A stretch of DNA of 64,000 nucleotides from Deroplatys truncata. Taxonomy: Eukaryota > Arthropoda > Insecta > Mantodea > Mantidae. The stretch is from NCBI GenBank assembly GCA_030765065.1, contig CM060990.1:497478190-497542189 (forward strand). Reading direction: 5' to 3'. Shown here piece after piece: positions 54,561 to 64,000 of this stretch. Position 1 is the first letter of the stretch. Every line of letters starts with the position of its first letter. The notes under the pieces are model-generated. The model was not told the origin of the DNA. It saw only the letters and a program-made list of their open reading frames with translations, and did no database searches. Made by a program: the position numbers and the translations under genes.

Positions 54561-55990
54561 GTAGGCTATACATCCGCATAAGGTTAGTAAGTGTCAGGCA
54601 ACATGGGATTCTTATAAAGAACCCCAGAGAGTGTATAAAAGAGGGTTTGGGAGGGCTTCTGAACAATCTTAGAGGCTCTTCTGTAGTAGTATTCAGAAGC
54701 AGTTGAGTGCTGCTTGATTACAGAATTACTGGTCTTGGGAGGTGGGGCCAGATTGGCTTCTTTAGTGGTTCCTTCCGGAGCAAAGATGCAATTGGAGGGG
54801 CAGACCTTGAGGCTGTTGCTTGAACCTTAGTTTCCAAGGACCCATATTATGGATCAAGAACCAACCTCTGGTAGGGCATGCAGACCTTCGTGGGAAGGCT
54901 GGCAAGTGGCCTCTGAGACTGCAACTTCTATAAAAGTTAAATGGACTATGTTTTCTTCTGAGCCTATAAAAGCATGGGTGAGGATGGAATCTTCTCAGCT
55001 CTTCTGCAGGACAACTGGGAGAATGTATCTCTCCAACTGGTGGTGATCTTCAGGGCCTGTATAGCCAAGAGGCATATTTATCATCTCTGTGGCAGGCCAA
55101 AGTGGTGTTTATACCTAAGCCTGGTAGACAACCCTACTGCAAACCTAGGGATTTTCATTGTACCAATCTAACATCCTTCATCTTGAAGGCTCTGGAAAGG
55201 TTGGTAAACATATGAGGGATGGGTTGTTAGTAAATTGACCCATACATCCACCATGAGTATGTCTATAGGTCAGGTAAATGCATGGGATCAGTGCTCCACC
55301 AGCTAGTAGTAAGACTGGAGGGGAAGCTGGATGTGGAGAACTGGCCATGGCAGTCTTCCTGGACATCGAGGTTGCCTTTTATCATATAACTTTAGACACA
55401 ATTAGGAAGTGTCTAGAGGAGTTGGTCTGGTGGTTATGGACTAGATGACCTCATTGGAAGATAGTGGTGGCTTCCATGAGGGCTTCAGTGCCTTGAGGCT
55501 GCCCCCAAGAAGAAGGTTTATCACCCGCTCTGTGGTGTCTGGTGGTGGATGATCTACTGAAAAGACTCAAGGGAGGATTCATGCTCAAGACTATGCTGAT
55601 TACATATGCCTTGTAGCAAGTGGAAAATTCCAGAGTACTGTTTCGGTACTCCTACAGGGCTCCCTATATAATTGGAGGAATAGTACAAGCGAAGTCTTGT
55701 ATATCAATTCGGGCAAGACTAAACTAATGTTCTTCACAAGGAGGAGGGGCTGTGTGGATTGGAAGAGCCCCCTTTTTGGGGGAAGAAACTGAAGCTATCT
55801 GTTTTGGTTAAATACCTAGGAATTATCCTGGATGGAAGCAGGATGTGGAACACAAGGAGAGCCATTGGGCTGAGGTGGGGCCTAAAACCAAGGGTGGTCA
55901 GATGGATCTATACCTCAGTTATAAGACCCTCTGTACGCTACAGACAATGGTTTAGTGGCTTGCCTCCAATGTGAAGGCAGTAGCTGCCAA
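54561..55990 (+). pseudogene. R1/LOA-like LINE reverse transcriptase
   Basis: Linker TWDSYKEPQRVYKRGFGRAS (54599-54660), then KVVFIPKPG (about 55100), NLTSFILKALERLV (55167-55208), HHEYVYRSGKCMGSVLHQLV (55250-55310), a degraded motif A (FLDIE-AFY at 55355), a VVDDLLKRL region (55545), and motif C with DYADYICLVASG-like sequence (55590-55625, YADD altered). The open 71-residue end follows: VKYLGIILDGSRMW and GLKPRVVRWIYTSVIRPSVR (55805-55940). Confidence 0.75.
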
Positions 55991-57240
55991 GCTTAATATA
56001 CTGCAAGTATTATATCTGATGATAACCAGGGTGCTGAGGATTACCCCTGCTACACTCTGCCTTAAATTTCCATGGATGTTCCTCCTTTGCACTTGTGAGA
56101 TAGGTTTCTAGGGTGAGTGTGCACCATCTCTGGGCATTAGGTGGTTGGTACTTTAAGCTTCCCTTTAAGGGACACTCCCATATATTAAGCAGGCTTTAGG
56201 AGATATGTCACATTACTATGATGAGAGGTAATTTGATGAGGACTGGTTTTAATCTAATTCCACTTTTTACAGTGGCGATACCTTTCAGGGAGGAGTAGGA
56301 CCCAGAGAAAGGTTCTCCCCTGAAAGCTGCAGTCCAAGCGTGGTTTATTGATGGCTGCCGGTTAGGGGGCCGGATGGGGGCTGGGGCCTTAGAACCAGGC
56401 TTGTCATTCCCCTAGGAAGATATGCCACTGTTTCCCAGGCTGCGATCGATATATGCTACCTTATTCCTGTGCAATGCATATTTAAAATATATCAGGTAAA
56501 TGGGCAGAAGTGATTATTTGTTCAGATAGCCAGGCAGCTTTTAATGGTCTTGAATCAGATAAAATGACATCCAAACTAGCATGTCAATGCCAAAGGATGG
56601 CCAGCTGACTGGTCACCCTTGTTTGGGTCGTTAGAGATGCTGGTATTAAGAGGTAATGAGATGGTGGGCATGCTTGCAAAGAGGGGGTTGGGGCTTAATT
56701 TTATAGGACCCCAGCCCTTTTGTGGTGTGTGTCTAATAAGTGTCAAGTATGAGATAACACAGTTAACAAGTAATGCTCATCTTGAGTACTGGAATAAATA
56801 AACCACTGCCAGACAAGTCCATGAATTGATTTCAGGTCCAGCTGGAAAGCACAGTGAGATTCTTTTGCATTTAACTAGATCTACGCTCAGAGAGGCTGCT
56901 GTATCTTATGGGCCATAACACACTGTACAAACATCTAAACATAATGAGCCTTATACAAGACCCTTTATGCAGGAAACGTGGACGGGAATATGAAACCTCC
57001 AGCATATACTTTGTAGGTGCAAACACTTTTTAATGCATAGAACATATCCTTAGACCCCTTTTTCTTGGAACCTGAGGATAAAAGGACAAACATTAAAGAC
57101 ATGGTCTGTTTTATTGGGACTACCAGTTTTGATTAAATGTCCAGGCTAAGAGGCACAAAGTGCTCCAAGGGTCTACTTGCAGGCTTCTTTGAGGCCGCTC
57201 AATTTTTCGTCGTCATTATCTTCATAGTATAAATTATCTG
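55991..57240 (+). pseudogene. R1/LOA-like LINE RNase H and C-terminus
   Basis: RNase H: WFIDGCRLGGRMGAGALEPG (56343-56400), RYATVSQAAIDICYLI (56419), VIICSDSQAAFNGLESDKMT (56510-56570, catalytic Asp kept in CSDSQ), and a degraded VWV--GI-GNE block near 56620-56660. The tail (56800-57190) reads ARQVHELISGPAGKHSEILL, LTRSTLREAAVSYGP and a remnant of the Cys/His knuckle (LQHILCRCKHF, 56996). Sequence after 57190 is noncoding tail. Confidence 0.7.
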
Positions 57241-57779
57241 CTGTGTAAATATTCAAGTGATATACCAAGAGAATCCATTGAAATGCTTTATTTAGCAACA
57301 GAAAAAGGGACCCCCCCCTACACATTGCATAGGGCTTGAATTGGCTCCCCCCTGTTTACATATTAGTCAACTTTATTAGTGGTCTTTCTAGTATCATGTA
57401 CAGTTCTATAGTTATTTCAGTGTTATGCTTAGATTTATAGCTTCATAACAACAGACAACAGTGACAAGCCTGAAATTATTGCCATGTCATTAAAACATTT
57501 TTCTCATACTGATTTGCCATCAGAGATAGCCGAAGTTATTACAGAATACTGTCCTCCTTTACAAGTGAAAGTGATTTATCTGTTAGTGATTTTGATGATG
57601 ATTCAGATGTTAGCAATACAATACTAATTCAGACATTAGTCAACTATGGACATCATTTCTGAATTTTTTACTTACAGTTTGGCTTACTGAAGTAGGATAC
57701 TTTTCAACAGCCTTCTCTTTTTTGTTACTAGGCAGTGCAGGCTGTTACTTCAGTCTATTTAGTCATATAGTGGTAAGGT
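57241..57779. other. No gene seen
   Basis: AT-rich spacer between two LINEs. Confidence 0.5.
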
Positions 57780-58139
57780 AAGCATTTCAAAATATATTTG
57801 TCACTAAGCATTGGACCATTGTTGTATATGATGTTGAAAACTTTGGTCCAAGTGGAAAATGCCATACTAAATACTGGACTACAGTTTTGAGACCTTACTG
57901 TAAGTACATGACAGCCATACATGGTAATTGGTAGAGTCATGGAACTAACAGCTTCATGTAATAACTGATCAAAATGCAATTGATAAGCACTAGATGTCAC
58001 CAGTGGCTGCATTAGATTTATTTTGGTCTGAAGGTATATTTGGACCATAGTTGTGTAGTTTAACAGTACTGATTCAATTAAATTAATTTCATTTACAATA
58101 ACATTTGTCAGATATGTCAAAAGTTGCAACAGCGAAAGG

Positions 58140-58540
58140 ATTGACCAAACCAAAGTGGAAATTATGGATTTAAGGAAAACAAATGCAGACATGATACTGG
58201 TGTATCTGGCACAAACATCATCTGACCAGGCATAATGGCAGAGGACATTATGGGAGAAATAATGGACCTAGTACACAGCATTAGATCGCAAGTGAAAAAT
58301 GCTAAAATAGTAATGAGTGTTCCGTTGCCATGGAGTAAGTACCAAAAGAAACGATGAGGATAAATAGGGAACTCGACTGGTTGTGCTCAACTAAAGACTG
58401 TTTATTCATAGATGGAAATTTCTGGCTTCATGATTCGACTTTGCTAGGGATGGTATACATCTAAACCGCACAGGATTTTATAAATTTGGGCAGCTGTTAA
58501 ATGAGGTGATTTTGACAGTACTTAAGGGAAACTAAAGTGC
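58140..58540 (+). pseudogene. CR1-like LINE ORF1 C-terminus, SGNH-esterase-like
   Basis: Reads IMAEDIMGEIMDLVHSIRSQ, KNAKIVMSVPLPWS (58290-58335), NRELDWLCSTKDCLFIDGNF (58365-58425), then LLGMVYI (family DGIHLN), with a slip, and GQLLNEVILTVLKGN (58490-58535). Some CR1 ORF1 proteins carry an esterase of the SGNH type; the IDGN and DG-H-N positions fit. The catalytic Ser block is not recognisable, so the call is tentative. Confidence 0.5.
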
Positions 58541-58759
58541 GAGTTGGTGGATGCCGAGCAAAAGGACAACTTCATTCAAACTGCAAAGTGGACACAGGAT
58601 TCCTCCATAGTCTCTGTTGGTGTTAAATCGCAGTGTTGCAGTGACCCCTATAATCAGTTACCAGTTACCCATTACCAATTCCTGTTTCCTCACTTTCAAG
58701 CAGTTCTCATGGTATCCATAGGAATGGTAAGTTCAAGTAACTTCATGTTTTAAAATGTA

Positions 58760-60720
58760 CAGTGCTTACGAAACAAAGCAATAATGAATTACAAATTATT
58801 TTAAACTCTGAATTAAAAGAGATTAAGGTAGTTTTTATCACTGAACACTGGTTTCGTGAGCATGAATTAGCCTTAACTGCTCTCAAAAATTTTAATATGG
58901 CAGGTATGTTTTGTCATTCCTCTTTAAGGGGGGGGGGTTGATGGTTGAAATTTCTGTTTTGCACAATTTTTTGTACACATATTTGGGGTGTTATGTGGAA
59001 CTATTTGGCAGATTTTCATTTGTTTCGTTTTTGTATGTCAATTACTTTTTGAATTATTGAAAATTTTCCTTCAAAAGATTTGCAAATTTCAAAATGAAAT
59101 TCACTCCACACTTTTTTGAAAAATAGTTTGAAATTTTTCCTACAGAACCAGAAACTCATTTAGAAAAGCTGCATGGGTTTTGTAATATCTTAACTGTAAG
59201 GGAAATAACTCAAAAAAAAAAAAAAAATCTGCATAGCAAACATTTCAAAATTTTTGCAATCACTACACACATTTTATTTTTTATTTCAAAAAGTACTAAG
59301 TTAATCCTGAATCCCATGGTGTCAGATGTTTTTTTATGCTTTATAGAACGTACAGTAAACATTTCAGCCATCTAACACCTAATTTGTGGATGTAATTTTG
59401 TTTTGAATGAATAAAAGTGCAACAAAAATTAAAGTGAGGAAAAATGAGTTTAAAAGTTTGCATGCAGTTAAACAGAAGTAATGATTTACAGACCTTCCTA
59501 GAAGTATCCAGTTTAGACGTGTAAGTTGTACTCTTTTTTCATTAAGAGCATTGCAAATCAGATGTAATTTATGGCATAAGGCAAGCCTTAAAGTACCAAG
59601 TCCTATATTCAAATGCTTTTAATTGCAATCATTACATTTCAGGTCATTCACCAATGATGACAGTTAAATGGTGTCCACCAATATATATTTACACTCTTCA
59701 TTGTTTACAACAGGCATATGTTCACAATTATTCCTCCAGTTGTTTCTGCTTTAATTTTTCTTTTGTATGTACACCACATTCTTGCTCATCTAATCTTTCA
59801 TCACTGGTATTATTTACATTATTTACACTTGTTTCTGTCTCATATATATGAAACAACATATACTTTGATGTTACATGACATCTACCAGCAGAGCTGCTGT
59901 TACTATGTTATACCGATCATGGTGGCTCAGTGACGAACCAGAAACTAACCTTCACGGAAAACAATCCCACAAAAATCGGTAAAAAAAAAAAAGCAGATTT
60001 TTTTACTTCATGCAACAATTTCGTCACCTGCCATGCCTCCAGAGACATTTAAATATGATATAATTAGAGGAACTTCCGGACACTGTAGTGCTTTAAAACA
60101 TCACATATATGCACTTCAAATCACCTAGTACGTTTTAGTACAAAAAACACAAAATGTGAAATTTTGTTACTTTTGGCCACCTTTTCAACCGTTTCGCCCC
60201 TTAAAGAATGGAGGTGTTGCAATTTTTGTAGGGAATGATATTGTAACTAATAAAAGTATTTCCTTAAACCACTTAAAGAAAAAGATTTCGAAATGCTGTA
60301 ATAGTAGAAGTAGAAATCCACGACAAAGTTAGTAGTAATTTGTATTTATAGATCTGCGTGGTTGCTTAGGAACCTTCTTTGAAAACTTTGATCATTCTTG
60401 CAAATATTGCAGCATAAGAAACATTTTGTTATATGTGGTGACTTTAAAATTGATTTCTTGGTAGATAATAGTAAGAAAAATAGTTTTGTTTCACTAATAC
60501 ATTTGTTTAATCTAATCCCAGTTATAAATGCCCCAACACGAATAACAAAAACTACGATATGTTTAGACCAGATTATAATAAGTAAATCCCTTGAAAACTT
60601 CTCCACAAATAATACAGATTTGAACTTCTCTGATCATAATGCAGTATTTATACATATTACTTTTTCCATTCAAATATTCAAAAGAACCTGTTCAAGCGAA
60701 GCAGTTTCATAAGAAGAGAT
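58760..60720 (+). pseudogene. CR1-like LINE endonuclease, interrupted by TTAA element
   Basis: Before the insert: NNELQIILNSELKEIKVVFI then TEHWFREHELALTALKNFNM (58775-58905). After it: NGGVAIFVGNDIVTNKSISL (60207-60265), HFVICGDFKIDFLVDN (60421-60470, the metal-site GDFN as GDFK), INAPTRITKTTICLDQIIIS (60519-60580) and LNFSDHNAVFIHITF (60622-60665, the SDH catalytic site kept). Joining across 58927/60201 restores the family phrase SL-NGGVAIFV. Confidence 0.8.
58928..60200 (-). mobile_element. TTAA-flanked DNA transposon, copy 2
   Basis: Inserted with TTAA at 58924-58927 and 60201-60204. Ends are G-rich (GGGGGGGGGGTTGATGGTTG; right end reversed GGGGCGAAACGGTTGAAAAG). It shares most of its length with 41057-42207. 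The minus strand keeps the CxxC module in damaged form (IGLGTLRLALCHKLHLICNA, about 59560-59620) and the Gln/Glu-rich N-terminus. No catalytic domain. 1273 bp. Confidence 0.75.
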
Positions 60721-61055
60721 TCTGCAATTCTGAGAATACTCGTCACTTCGCATACTTATGAGGAAAGGAAGACTGGTCTGAAACTTTAGATGAACCAAAT
60801 ACAGATAAAAAGTTCCAACATTTTTTTCAATATGTTTCTTTATTACTTCAATAGAGCCTTTCCAATAAAAACTGTGACTCTTGGTACTAAAAAGGGAAAA
60901 GAATTAGATTGAATCACAAAAGGCATACATACCTCTTGCAAAAGGAAGAAAATACTACACTCCATATATAAAACCTCTAATGATTCTCAATTTCACTCCT
61001 ATTATAAGCAATATTGTAAAATTCTTAGTAAAGTAATTTTTGAAGCTAAGAAACT

Positions 61056-61056
61056 A

Positions 61057-61148
<92 letters not shown>

Positions 61149-61156
61149 CAACAACA
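61056..61156. repeat. (AAT)n(AAC)n microsatellite in LINE sequence
   Basis: About 28 AAT units then AAC units, between the endonuclease and RT coding parts. It probably grew from an Asn-rich linker (family text continues NKAIWDIV at 61187). Confidence 0.97.
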
Positions 61157-61319
61157 GATATATATTAAATGCTCAAAATAAAAACAAAGCAATCTGGGAT
61201 ATTGTTTGAAAAGAAACTAATTCCATCAATGCTGGAATAACTAAAACTAAGATAAGATATCAGGGAGAGGCTATAAGTGATAAATCTCAATTAATCAGCA
61301 TCTTTAATGATTATTTTAC

Positions 61320-62650
61320 AAATATAGTGGACCAACTAATAAGCTGAACAGCTACAACCGATACCACTTCATTGGCATCTCTTACAGGAGAAGTTTCATT
61401 TCTTGCTCCTGTTACTGAAAGTGAAATTATAATGGTCTTAAAAAATTTTAAAAATAAATTCTCATGTGGACCTGATGATATACCAGATACAATAGTTAAA
61501 GCAAGTGCACAATTAGTTACTAAACCCCTGGCTGATATTTGCAATGCATCGTTCTCAAATGACCATTTTCCTGAAAATTTAAAAGTAGCTAAAGTCAAGC
61601 CACTATTTAAACAGGGGGAAAAGGAAAGGATTGAAAATTATAGACCAATATCCATGTTCAATTTTTGAAGATTTAGAAGCTTGTAACAGTGATGTGTCAT
61701 AATTTAAAATAGAGAGTTGAGGGTTGTTACACTACATCACTATGATAATCTTACTTGAACGCGTTTCAGGAGACGGCTTGTTCCCATCGTCAGCATTTTC
61801 TCTCAACTGCTTGAGAGAAAATGCTGACGATGGGAACAAGCCGTCTCCTGAAACGCGTTCAAGTAAGATTATCATAGTGATGTAGTGTAACAACCCTCAA
61901 CTCTCTATTTTAAAATATCCATGTTACCAGTTTTCTCAAAGATCATTGAGAAGTTTATGTACATCAGATTAGTGACTTCCTTGGAAGGATGTTTCATTTC
62001 CAATTCACAGTATGGTTTTCGAAAAACAAAAATATTAATAGTGCTTTGTTTTGATTTCTTGCTCATGTATTGACAGCAAAAAACCTTAAAATCACTCATT
62101 TGGGTTTATTTCTTAGATCTGTCAAAGGCTGACACTGTAAATCATGGGTTAATACTTGAAAAACTTTATTATTCATACTTTATATAAATGACTACCAACT
62201 GAATTATCATACATGAATTCTGTTCTGTTTGCTGATGACACAAATTTTGCATTCATATTCTCCAAGATGGCAGTAACAGGGAAAATGCAAAGTTGAGTAC
62301 ATGACCAAAGAAAAATAAACTGGTCTTAAATGTTGAAAAAACTGCACGCATGTACTTCAGTCGCCAAGCAATAAACCAACAATCTGATGTAAATATTAGC
62401 ATTGGAAATTCAAAAAATTAAGCAAATGACACCACAAAGTTTCTAACAGTATGGATTGATGCTGACCTAACATGGAAGACTTTCGTAAATTTTATAATTA
62501 CAAAGCTCAGCAAACTAAGCTATGCAATAAGACTCCTCAGTTATAGATCTTCTTCTGAAGTCTTAAAAGCGGTCTATTTTGGATACACACATTCTTTACC
62601 TTTTACGGCATAACCTTCTGGGGATCTTCAACTAAATTAATAGATATATT
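61320..62650 (+). pseudogene. CR1-like LINE reverse transcriptase
   Basis: VTESEIIMVLKNFKNKFSCG (61412), then PDDIPDTIVK; ENYRPISM (61631) up to the hairpin insert; after it ISMLPVFSKIIEKFMYIRLV (61916-61975), SQYGFRKTK (62005), VYFLDLSKADTVNHGLILEK (62103-62160; motif A Asp kept), CSVCxx in place of the VLFADDT block near 62225 (which reads LFADDTNFAFI one frame over), KNKLVLNVEKT (62310), VWIDADLTWKTFVNFIITKL (62451-62510), SYAIRLLS and YFGYTHSLPF. Broken by slips. Confidence 0.75.
61659..61914 (+). repeat. Palindromic hairpin element, copy E (perfect 104-nt arms)
   Basis: Leader CAATTTTTGAAGATTTAGAA and 44 nt in all, then a palindrome: arms 61703-61806 and 61811-61914, loop CTGC, no mismatch found. 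Flanked by ATATCCATGTT at 61648-61658 and 61915-61925 (11 bp, identical). It sits exactly inside the RPISMLPVFSK motif of the LINE RT. Confidence 0.92.
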
Positions 62651-63000
62651 CATAAAACAAAAATGCATTGTAAAAAATCATGAAACATGTTCCTATAAAT
62701 TCACCAGCTAAACCAGTGCTCAGAGAATTCTGTATATTACCATTAGCCTGTATTTACATTTTTGAGACTTGTTTTCATTCACATGAATCTATCATCGGTT
62801 GTTTTTATTCATAAGAATCTATAATATTTTAGCAGAAATTCTGACAACCAATTTATGACTACTCCATTTTCCTAAGCTAATACCTACGCTTGTGTAAATA
62901 ATTTGTAATCTTGTTTAAGTTGCTGTTTAATCGTACATATTAATTGTAAGTTGTATACTAAGAGAAATGTAAGCTGTTACTTGACAAAGCCTTTGAATTT

Positions 63001-63179
63001 TTGTAATTCTTTTGGTAAATATCTTATTACATTAATACATTTCTTAAAAACTATGTACAATTATTTACATCTTCTAATCAAAGGTATAACAGTAAAGAAG
63101 ATACCTCACTTAGCCTATGAATGCAAAACCTCATCAAATGAATAATAGCAGTTAGTCATCAAGTTTCACAAATATTTCT
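63001..63179. other. No gene seen
   Basis: LINE tail or spacer. Confidence 0.4.
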
Positions 63180-64000
63180 TGAAGCTTTGGGGGAGTTTAT
63201 TTATTTTTTTTATTTCATATTTTATTATAAAGGTTTAATGCCCTTGTACTAAAAACTATTCTCAAACAATTTGCTATCATGAGGGGTTAAATGTAATTTA
63301 GATTTCTCTGTTGTATTATAATTATGAACCTCTGAATTAATAACAAATGTTTTGATGTGTTTTAACATTTGTACAATAACCTCATGTAAATATATATATA
63401 TAGCACAGTGGCAAAATGTTTAACTCCCTAAAGTATGGTTTGCAGCTAGTGATGTACAGTAAGTATGATTCTAATTGCTTTTTTGTAATTAAATACATTT
63501 ATTGATTTGCTACTGTTTCCCCATAGAGCTGTCTGTAGGATAGAAGTGGATAAAATGTTGAAAAATACACTACTCTTGAGTGTGTGTATACTTATTCATT
63601 GTTTTAGCATATATATTTGAAAACAGATCTGAGTAAGTCTTTTTATTAATTCATTAATATGAGCATTCCAGCTTAAACTATCATCAACCCATTTTGTTAG
63701 AATATGTTACTACATCATCCAGAGATAAGATGTGAAGCGTAATTTTCTATTATTTTTATTTTTATGGTGAAACCACAAAGCTAAGCATTTTTCCTTATTT
63801 ATACGGAGAGTATTACCTTAAACCCTGAAGCTGTATGTGACAGTACAGTGTTACTATTTACTTTTATCGGAAATTAACATGCTGGTGTCATCTACAAATA
63901 TAGAGAGAATTTTATGTTTTTATTCAGGTTGCTATCTATGAAGTCATTTATATATATATATATATATTTAAACTTATACTTACTTAAACTTTATTTGTAC
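63180..64000 (-). pseudogene. CR1-like LINE RT C-terminal fragment, runs off the window
   Basis: On the minus strand 63820-63960 reads YINDFIDSNLNKNIKFSLY, then the degraded motif C (LFADDTS-like, DDTSMLISDKS one frame over, about 63850-63880) and a K-LSF-VSP region; near 63640-63690 NGLMIV-AGMLI fits the W-D-LSWN-HI block. 63180-63600 is 3' tail with stops. The upstream part lies beyond the window. Confidence 0.5.

Larger units (their letters stand above)
52790..57240 (+). mobile_element. R1/LOA-like LINE copy 2, about 4.4 kb
   Basis: Leader (53000-53230) matches copy 1 (CCCAAGGTGTTAAG, CCCAGGTACTGCGGGGC-type blocks). Then ORF1 remains, endonuclease, RT, RNase H and a C-terminal region follow without large insertions. 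GC content is higher than the neighbours. All ORFs have stops, so it is an old but nearly complete copy. Confidence 0.8.
57780..63000 (+). mobile_element. CR1-like LINE copy, split by two later insertions
   Basis: Order on the + strand: ORF1 end (58140-58540), endonuclease start (58760-58927), [TTAA element 58928-60200], endonuclease end (60201-60700), RT (61320-61658), [hairpin element 61659-61914], RT continued and C-terminus (61926-62650), 3' tail to about 63000. The coding text reads straight across both insertion points, which proves they are later. Related minus-strand fragments lie at 35590-37130 and 63180-64000. Confidence 0.8.

Noticed and set aside
57755..58192. 145-residue minus-strand frame as a membrane protein gene
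   Set aside because: It overlaps the plus-strand CR1-like LINE; hydrophobicity arises from AT-rich antisense codons and no family fits.

Overview
The window looks like repeat-rich animal DNA, most likely from an arthropod with a large genome. The evidence is the mix of element families: mariner, an R1/LOA-type LINE with a DUF4780-like ORF1, Penelope-like elements, CR1-like LINEs, Gypsy, hAT, piggyBac, pogo/Tigger and tRNA-headed SINEs. There are also long (AT), (TG), (TC) and (AAT) microsatellites and introns with GT-AG borders. I see no bacterial operons, rRNA, functional tRNA gene or CRISPR array. I could not fix the species.

Only one stretch looks like a host gene: a 155-bp minus-strand exon at 32209-32363 with good splice borders. 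It encodes an EGF-like cysteine segment that I assign, from memory, to insect class C orphan GPCRs (Smog / GPR158-like). Much of the window may therefore be intron or intergenic DNA around this gene. A second split gene, at 33319-34910 on the minus strand, is a hAT transposase. It keeps four GT-AG introns of 87-113 bp but carries several single-base frameshifts.

Layout, left to right. 1-6150: Jockey-like LINE remnants (ORF1, 5' leader, RT) interrupted by two SINEs and a dead mariner (2711-4018). 6150-8260: a Penelope-like tail and a hAT (DUF4371-type) relic. 9158-13990: a nearly full-length minus-strand LINE whose ORF1 begins with a 2A-like motif. 14560-15960: two Penelope-like fragments facing opposite ways. 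16920-18770: an unnamed transposon ORF. 19386-27335: an R1/LOA-like LINE broken by a SINE, a LINE fragment holding a deleted mariner, and another transposase fragment. 27336-31665: Gypsy, Penelope-like, a deleted Tigger-like element and a LINE fragment. 32209-34910: the host exon and the intron-bearing hAT. 35590-48367: CR1-like LINE, Tc1-like, pogo, a TTAA-flanked element, foldback MITEs, piggyBac, a second SINE family and most of the hairpin family. 48989-57240: a Gypsy with a Tc1-like insertion, then a long R1/LOA-like LINE. 57780-64000: a CR1-like LINE broken by a TTAA element and a hairpin element, then another LINE fragment.

The most unusual signal is a family of short palindromic insertions. 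Copies lie near 38794, 42355, 46536, 48190 and 61659. Two of them have perfect 104-105-nt arms and are flanked by 11- and 14-bp target duplications. Where these two copies differ from each other, the change appears in both arms. This suggests each hairpin was made, or re-matched, in its own copy, and the variable duplications suggest retrotransposition. Nearly every coding region here is broken, so the window is best read as a stratified record of transposon insertions.
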